DNA of 64,000 bases from positions 30,999-94,998 of the forward strand of contig CAAAJI010000044.1 in NCBI GenBank assembly GCA_900642245.1, read 5' to 3'. The stretch's first letter is position 1. Each line of letters starts with the position of its first letter. The DNA is from Fragilaria radians. Its lineage: Eukaryota; Bacillariophyta; Fragilariophyceae; Fragilariales; Fragilariaceae. Below, one piece after another: positions 56,889 to 64,000 of the stretch. Both the position numbers and the translations under genes were made by a program. Below the pieces are notes generated by a model. It did not search any database, was not told where the DNA came from, and saw only the letters and a program-made list of their open reading frames with translations.

Positions 56889-59421
56889 AGCGTCTAAGAC
56901 ACTGTTCTATTTATGTCTCAATGTAAATGCCACTACTTTCTGGAATGGCGTTTCTTCTGACAATGTATGAAGGTAGTTAAAAAAATATAAATGATTCAGA
57001 ATCTCCCGTGTATTCTAAGATCAAGCAACATTTTTAACTAATATTCTTTGCTTTGAATATATTAAAGAGCAAAGAATGGGAAATTTTCAAGTCCTTTAGC
57101 GTTGGATTATGTTTTCAAGTGTTGTATCCAGATTTAAAAGTACTGAATGAGGCATGGACTGTAAGCAGGACCTATATTCCCCATACTACTACACATTCTG
57201 GGAAAGAAATTGAAACATTTAATCTTTACTTCACTTTTTTCACGGAAATTTATAATACAATCAATTTGATGATTTATTGCTTGAATGCATTCATTTTGTT
57301 GTTTCAGTCTCAAGCATTCTTGACACAGCAAAAAGCCCTACATATGTGTGGGCTACTTCAGACATGAAAGAAAATGGCATTTCAATCATTTCAAAAGCTG
57401 AAAGATGATTTGAAGACTACATTACAAAGAAGTGACTTGATCTATAACTAATGCTACGCAGAGGAATAAGGGGGTGTGAGTATGCTACTATATTTGTGTC
57501 ACGCTGACTTATGGAAAGTGAATTGTTTTTGCGTTACAAGTATCTTTCCAACTTATGATGATGACATAGCAGCATGAGTAGAGATCCTTTGAGAGCCATT
57601 ACGCTAATTTAAAGGCGATTATAACAGGCACGTAATTGCCTCAGGTTGGAGAAATATTCAAAGATACACGATTCACTGAATACTAAGGTTGAACATACTT
57701 ATGTACTAGATTGATGATACTAGGTTATCAGACATGTCATCATTGGCAAAATTGTAATTCCACATTCCCTCGGGAGACTAAGAACTCGGATATAAAAGGC
57801 TTCAGCAGAAAATTTATAGTGCTGGGGTGACCAAGCCATAATTTTTTCAGTTTAAAAGCTTCGGATTATTTTTTTAATATTTTCTCCTTTAAAGTACAGA
57901 TCGTGATCTTGGAATAATTCTCAGGAAAGAAGAAAGATATGGCGGACACCTACCCACTACATAAGGAGCAATATCCCTCCTGTCACGGTTAGAAATAACT
58001 GAAAAGAAATATTCATCCACAACTCCAATATAATAATGAAAAAGAGATTGACTTAAAATGTATGATCACAACGTCTTCCTTTATGCAAGGTAATGTGGGA
58101 CATGATCTTCAATTATAAAAAAACTTTTCCTTACTATTGCACAATGTCCTAGTATGATTGAAATATTTTCCTTCAAGGATACAATTGTAGTGGAAAAACC
58201 TCCGGAAACTGCCGCGTCATGGACAGAAAGAAGTTGAAGATTTTCTTCCTTTTATCTGGATGTCAATTCATTAAGAAGGAGCACAAAAGTATGCATGGTA
58301 ATTTGCCGAAGTAGGAACATCTCATAGGTATTTCATTATATAAATCGAAGGAGCTTAAGACTCGATGCTAAACAAACTTTAAGTTGGTACTCACAATTAT
58401 AGATCCGTCTATTAGCTGATTAGAAATTTTGCCATTCCTTAGTAGGATATAGTCATCCAGCTTGTATTTCAAAATCCCTGGTTGTCGCGAAACCCTTGAT
58501 CTCAAGTTAACAATTTGGGATACATTCAAATGCGATTCATTTATTAGTCTAAACTCAACAAGCAATTACAATCAAGGAGCAAATCAGTTCTGAACTCAAA
58601 TCATTGGACTTGAAACTTGAAAGTAGCTTTCTTAGTTACCTAATGGGCGACGAAAGCATAGAATCACTTATATTGGCAGAGATACGATTTTTAGTATTAA
58701 AAATCAAATCAAATTTTTCTTGCAATCAATTAAGAAGATATAAGTCTTATACTGTTGGAGAGTTATTTGGAATAATAGGAAATGACTGGAAATTTCATTA
58801 CCTTGGACTGAATTTATACCCAGCTTTGTTTCAATAAAAAAAGAGATGTTAGAATGGGAATTTTCAACTGCATCATTCCATTAACATAAAAATCACCGTT
58901 AACGTCCTATTTTATCTGAGAGAATTGGAATACCATGGCATATGAAGAAACCAAAAAAATTGCGTGGAGAAGATGGCATTGATCAATCGATGATTTTTTA
59001 TGGACTAAGACGTTTTAGTGTATCTAACATCCTTGATATTCAATGCCGCAAATAGAAGTCATTGTAGAAAATTATTTCTGCAAATTGAAATGTCATCCTT
59101 TGGCGTATTTTGATAAATACCTCTTATCCCCCGTTTGACAAAAAAATATAAGCGAAGAGACAATTAAGGCACCAAGGAGAGGCATGATTGATTCCGAAAG
59201 AGAAGGGATGAAATTGAAAAAAACCTAAAAATATTCGTTTAACTTGAGTAATTTATTCAACCTTGAGAAACCATGAAAGTGGGAAACACCTGTTTTTGAA
59301 AAGAAACACGTATCAAGGGAACATATCTTTTCAATCCATTCAGGTAAATATCTGAATATAATAAGACTTTAGCGTCTCTCACATCCTTAAGATTCATCCC
59401 TCCCCGTAATTTTGTTGAATC
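56889..59421. other. Long gene-free spacer
   Basis: About 2.5 kb, AT-rich. Frames at 57053-57367 and 58604-58837 (plus) begin with TTG rather than ATG and have no recognisable domains, so they are not annotated. Confidence 0.5.
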
Positions 59422-62006
59422 TCAAGTCTTGGGAAGTGGCACAACTTTTTTGGGCAAAGTTTTATTCTTTTTGCGATCCTTCCATTCCGCAAAACTTCCG
59501 ACATCTTTTTTCTTGACACTGGGAGACGCAGCAGATAGGACTGTAACTGTCTGCTCTGGATCCAATTCCTTCTTTTCAGGTGTTAGCACCTTCGGATTAA
59601 TGATTTTTTCAGTCTTGCTTTCCCCATTGCTTGAGTCTTCATTGTCTTCCTTGCAGACTTTATCGGTCGATGTCTTGGCTTTCTTGCTTGCTTCCATGTT
59701 TGCATGTGTAGAGCTGTTACTGTCATCTTCAAAGTCTTCGTCACTATCGTCAGCATCTTCCTTGTCGTTGTTCTGGACATCATTCATTTTTGATTTTTCA
59801 AAGGAGCGCTTCTTAGTTCCGCTTGGTTTGATGATTCCTTTACCTTCTATCTCGCTAGGTTCCTTCGACGCATCAACGCTGCTAGTTGAAAGTGAATTTG
59901 AAACAATGAGACGGTTCCTAAATGACTGTTGTACTGAATTATTTGATGCAACAGCACTTGTGACCATTAACCTGTCATTATGGAGGTTGATTTCATCCGA
60001 TTTTTGGATATTTTCCTTGACAGAAGGATTTGCCGCCAGGGCAATATCAAGATCACTGATAGAAAGGACTTCCATTAGCCATGCAGAGACTGCATCACCA
60101 TTCTTAGTTGGGGGTCTTTTGTAGAGTAGATCATCCCAAAGCGATTGACGCTTTGGAGTAATTGTATATCGAGGTTTGTCCGAATCATCAGTGGGAGGGG
60201 ACTCTTCCTCAGTAGCAAAAGGCTTTGAGATTCGATGTTCAGTGCTTTTGTTGTCCGTTTGAATGTCATCCTTATTGACAGAGCTATCATTGTTATCCAC
60301 ATCCTCGCCTTTGCTGTCATCAGTGCCATCTTCGATGTGCCCAGCATTTTCATTTTCGTTGCTTCCATACCCTTCTTTCTCACTTTCACTATCATTGTTT
60401 TCACTTTCTTGAGTTGTGCCACATTCGCCAGCCTTAACTTCATCATCACTCGGATCCTTCACTTGGTCATTGTTCTGATCCTTCACATCATCAGCATCAT
60501 CACTCTGATCCTTAACATTCTCCATTACTTCCTGCTCTTCAATATCATCGCCACTTTCGTATGCCTGATTTTCGACGTCGGCTGCATTTGAATGAGCAGG
60601 TTCATCATATTCCTGCTTTATTTTCTTGAGATTTGGTGAAGATTTTATTGCTTCCACTGAGGGAATAGATGGTCCTGCTGCCTTTTGGGGAGAGAACATA
60701 GGACTATTCTTTGCGGATGATTCTTGGTGTTTCGACACAAAGGAATTTTTATTTTCCTTTGGGAATTCTTCTTCTTCATCGGCCTCCTCATCATCCGAAT
60801 CATCGTTGCCAATGCCTGCTTTCCCGTGCTTGTGACGTTTTCTAAAATTTCTTTTGGCAACAGGAACCTGATGAACTTGATTGAGGGATGATGTATTTAC
60901 CAACAAAGCATGTTGCGATAATTCTTTCTTACCTTACAATGAGTGCAATATCGAAACTTGATTCCAGCATTTCGACAAGCAAAATAGGAGCAAATGAGCT
61001 CTTCACCATGAACAACATTTTCTGGAATAACAAAGTAAGCTGTCTTGAAGTTATGGTCCATTGGCATACCACGAGCTCGGCAGGGTACTACCACTGAACC
61101 GGGAGTTTTCTGAAAGGCATCTTTCGCATCCTTTTCTGAAGACGCATTTCTAAATGCACTATCAAAACTGCTTTGATTGGTCAATGCAGAAATACTGTTG
61201 ATATTTTTATTTACTTGGTTGTTTCCAATGATATGTTTAGCATCCGTTTGTGCTCTTAGGGCAGCTCTTTCGATGAGAGCTTCGGCTGCACCCATACCAT
61301 GAATATGTCTATCCAATTGTTCTTGTCTTAAATGAGCCTCTTGAAGTTCATGCTGTCGTGCTGCAGCAAGAGCTGCCATAGAGTTTCCATTGTTTGCTGC
61401 AGCAGCTGCTGCCAAGAGTTGTCGACGCTCCCATTCTTCTAGCTTTTGAAACTCTAATTCTTGTTTGAGATGTTCGAGTCCCGCAGCACCGGCAGCACCG
61501 AATGCTCCTAATTGCTGAAGTGCAGCCGTTCTGGCTAAAAGGAAATCATGGTTCTGAAACTGTGCTGCTTGACGTAATTGTGCAGCAGCCACAGCATTGC
61601 GAATATCGCTAGCCAAGGCAAGGGCAGCTGCTTGTTGCTGTTGAGCAGCCACAAGTCCTGCAGCAGCAGCGTTTGTAGGGAAGAAGTCATGATCAGGTGT
61701 AACACCTGAAGAACCCAATGGATTACCAGCTCTAAGCTGTGAGAGAAGACCTTGATGATGAAGTGCCTCAGCTCGAAGAGCTGCTGCTGCTTGACGTTGA
61801 GCAAGTTGCTCTTCGAAAGATGCAGGAAGCATACCTCTAACTCCAACCAAATCATCCCTACCAAGAACTCCTTGATGATCAACTACATTTGGCTTCGCTT
61901 GAGGGTTACCTTTACCTGTAGAACGTTGAGAGTCGGCTGCATGCACTAAGAGTGATAGAGGATCATTCCCGTCGGATGATGCCTTGCTTCCAAATTGACG
62001 ATTCAT
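59422..62006 (-). CDS. Acidic nuclear-type protein with an uncharacterised Cys/His cluster
   Basis: Two exons (62006-60933 and 60867-59422) with a 65-nt GT-AG intron; the join …CTHCK|VPVAKRNFRKRHKHG… gives 839 aa. Residues ~60-260 are an Ala/Gln/Leu-rich helical region (AAAAAANNGN, QLLAAA…). Residues ~305-372 carry CRARGMPMDHNFKTAYFVIP … CSYFACRNAGIKFRYCTHCKVPVAKRNFRKRHKH. This Cys/His-rich block probably binds a metal, with CxxxxC and CxxC pairs and a basic His-ending tail. I know this block from many predicted diatom proteins but not with a function. The remainder is very acidic (poly Asp/Glu) with a basic C-terminus (RKKNKTLPKKV). A nuclear regulatory role is a guess. Confidence 0.75.
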
Positions 62007-63689
62007 TAGAAATCGTTAACTAGAGGAATGCTGAAAAATCAAAAAGCAAGAGGGTAAGAATATTCACTGTAGAGTTAATTCGTTAATGTGCAAATGCTTT
62101 GCTGCTGCTCGACAAAAGCCTCTTATTAGAGAGGTTTTTGATTCTCAACTGAAAAAAAATTTATCCCTTATAGTTTGCAAGGTACGAATCAGTAGTGATT
62201 TCTACGAATAAATATGTCTATCCACGATATAGGAAGGCTTAGACACAATCGATTTTGCCTTACGTTCGCATACAGAAAAATCACACGTGGTATTGGAATA
62301 CGCTTCAACGATGAGCACAAGGACTCTTATATAACGTGATCATATCCAGTAGTTTCAAAAGCGTGCATCCAAAATGTCCATCTAGTAGTTGATTTATAAT
62401 TAGTATTTTCCTATGTTCACAATATCGATTGCGACATTTCTTTTTGCCGAACAAACTTTGGATGTGTCTCATCAAAGTATAGGAGTCATCCTTAAACTTT
62501 GAGACTCCGAGAAAAGCTTGGAACTTGGAGTTTATGGTAGGGAACCGGAGTTTCCCTGCCATTCGTTAGAACTTTACCAGATGCACTACGTCACTGAAAC
62601 CCATGTACAGATAGATATTCGAAAACATGGAGTTCCACGTTTTGACACAATGGAGTACAGTACTACACACTATCATTCCGAATCTTTTCACATCGTATCT
62701 TCTTCGGCCTGATAATCAATCCCAAGGAGAAACTCTAACTTAATCGGAGGAATATATATATGTTTCGATTACTGTACCCTAAATACAAAGCAGGGAATCA
62801 TTCTCCGAACGAATCTAATTCTTTGATCGTTTTTGATTGGCTCTAGTGATTACGATCGAATTCGAATTCATTTTCTCAAATGATTTTGCATCCAGTAGTC
62901 ATGCATGATGCCGAATTATACAATTTTTTAAAATTTAGTTTCAAGGCTAAGACTGTCTGTAGAACGTTTCTTACAAAAAATAATTCTGTTGCCATTGCCA
63001 TTGCCACATTTCTGTTGCAATAATACAACTTGGAAGAAAATTTTGATACTATTCTAAGTCATATTCAACTGTATCTTAGTACACTAATGATAGGGTATGC
63101 ACAACATGCCTCCCGAATCCTGACCCTCGGGCAAAAGGAATGCAATCCTGTTGTTCATTCGTACAGATTTCTATTGTTTCAATCATTCTGTGACATAGTA
63201 CATTTGATTTGCCTTATACCTATAACTTCAATTAGAATTGCGTCACCTTATTGATACGTGATTTCTTGAACGTCCTCTTCACCAAAAGCAAAAGTTGAAA
63301 TAAACGTTGACACTACTAAGTTTAGCACTTATTTATTGTGCTGGCTTTTCAATGTATGTTGACTACACTTCACGTAGCATAAATGCTTTAAATCATAAAA
63401 ATTAGTCAAGGGCATGTGGTTTATTGTCACGTAAATTTTAGATACCTTTGATTCACAGGTCCTGAATACTCATTAGTAAGAAAATTGCACTTTTTATCAA
63501 TGAATAAGCAATCGCCGACATAAATCCCATTTAAAAAAATACATTCATTCCCCTTGGTCCATAAACTATAATCATATATACATTCTGTAATTGCAAAATC
63601 TTTACAATATTTTTATGCCTTCACTCGAACTAGATTGTTGGAGTTCTTTTAGTGTAGTATACAATTGGTTGAGCTTAAATTCATACTAG
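62007..63689. other. Gene-free spacer
   Basis: About 1.7 kb without a supportable gene; frames at 62305-62712 and 63030-63254 overlap on both strands and match no family. A possible promoter for the gene at 62006 is not recognisable. Confidence 0.4.
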
Positions 63690-64000
63690 GTAAAGCATCC
63701 ACATGAATTAATTCTTGTAGATAACCATGAAGAAATTCATTAGGACACTTGACTCCAGATTTGTCAAAGGGATACTTGATGAATAAAATGTGGTAATGAC
63801 ACTTTTTGCCCAGACACCATTCCTAACTTTATCCTTGATTTCTGCACCCATCCCATGATTATACTATAGAAAGTTTGGAACTTCCTCTCAACGTGCCGTT
63901 TCCTTGAGGAGTTCTAGGCCATGAGCATTCAAAGGCAATTAATTCCCTTTGCTTGGCTCTGCAGTCCACATAGAGGTTTGTTTTGATCAGAATATTACAC
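63690..64000 (-). mobile_element. Copia integrase fragment running off the window
   Basis: Minus-strand reading in broken frames contains WPRTPQGNG-type and VERKFQTFYSII pieces, then KDKVRNGVWAKSVITT, corresponding to the copia integrase region PQ-NGxVERKF…VRNGVWAE. It extends past the right edge. Frameshifts show decay. Confidence 0.6.

Noticed and set aside
57053..57367. 104-codon plus-strand frame after the MFS gene
   Set aside because: Starts with TTG, no domain, AT-rich composition like its surroundings.
58604..58837. 77-codon plus-strand frame
   Set aside because: No ATG; no similarity recognised.
59429..60124. 231-codon plus-strand frame
   Set aside because: It is the reverse-strand shadow of the acidic C-terminal half of the minus-strand gene at 59422-62006.
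1..64000. CRISPR arrays or bacterial operons
   Set aside because: No regularly spaced repeats; spliceosomal introns and eukaryotic genes throughout.

Overview
The window is nuclear DNA of a photosynthetic stramenopile, most likely a diatom. The evidence is a protochlorophyllide reductase whose N-terminus carries a signal peptide ending in an AAA/FAP-type plastid-import motif, short GT-AG introns (about 65-245 nt), intron-containing genes on both strands with AT-rich spacers, stramenopile-type secreted EGF proteins, and many decayed Ty1/copia relics. I cannot name the species.

Layout. 0.6-4.7 kb is a transposon graveyard: a copia 3' end with a candidate LTR, a hAT-like element whose transposase is interrupted by two TGA codons, and a Ty3/gypsy RNase H-integrase relic. 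5.3-6.9 kb encodes a secreted beta-propeller-like protein resembling bacterial zinc chaperone AztD. 7.8-17.7 kb is the most unusual block. Two ~1.15-1.2 kb inverted copies of a copia 5' (gag) region flank a copia integrase piece and two divergently transcribed, paralogous Crinkler-type genes. One is a nuclease-only protein with an intact PD-(D/E)xK-like motif; the other is a dead-nuclease/kinase fusion. 18.0-18.9 kb is an R-SNARE (VAMP7-like), 19.7-20.3 kb another copia relic, and 21.5-22.9 kb protochlorophyllide reductase. 23.4-25.8 kb holds a small membrane protein and a conserved plastid-type protein of unknown role. 26.1-28.6 kb is a tandem duplication that runs into the 3' end of a RING-like/BRCT protein gene (28.6-31.0 kb).

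32.1-36.5 kb holds two tail-to-tail, EGF-repeat, single-pass membrane paralogs. 37.8-40.1 kb is NOL10/Enp2 (ribosome biogenesis). 43.8-47.1 kb is the AP-2 alpha-adaptin large subunit. 48.7-51.4 kb contains two co-oriented genes, a CDP-diacylglycerol synthase and a coiled-coil plastid-type protein. 51.6-54.3 kb is a copia element with both LTR-like ends but an internal deletion. 55.3-56.9 kb is an MFS transporter, 59.4-62.0 kb a nuclear-looking acidic protein with a Cys/His cluster, and 63.7-64.0 kb the edge of another copia relic.

The single-copy genes are ordinary housekeeping functions (membrane traffic, chlorophyll and lipid synthesis, ribosome assembly) with no operon-like logic. The accessory interest is in the Crinkler pair, the AztD-like protein, the EGF pair and the RING-BRCT protein. 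Exon boundaries were deduced by eye from splice consensus and reading-frame continuity. Family calls rest on motif recognition; no database search was run.
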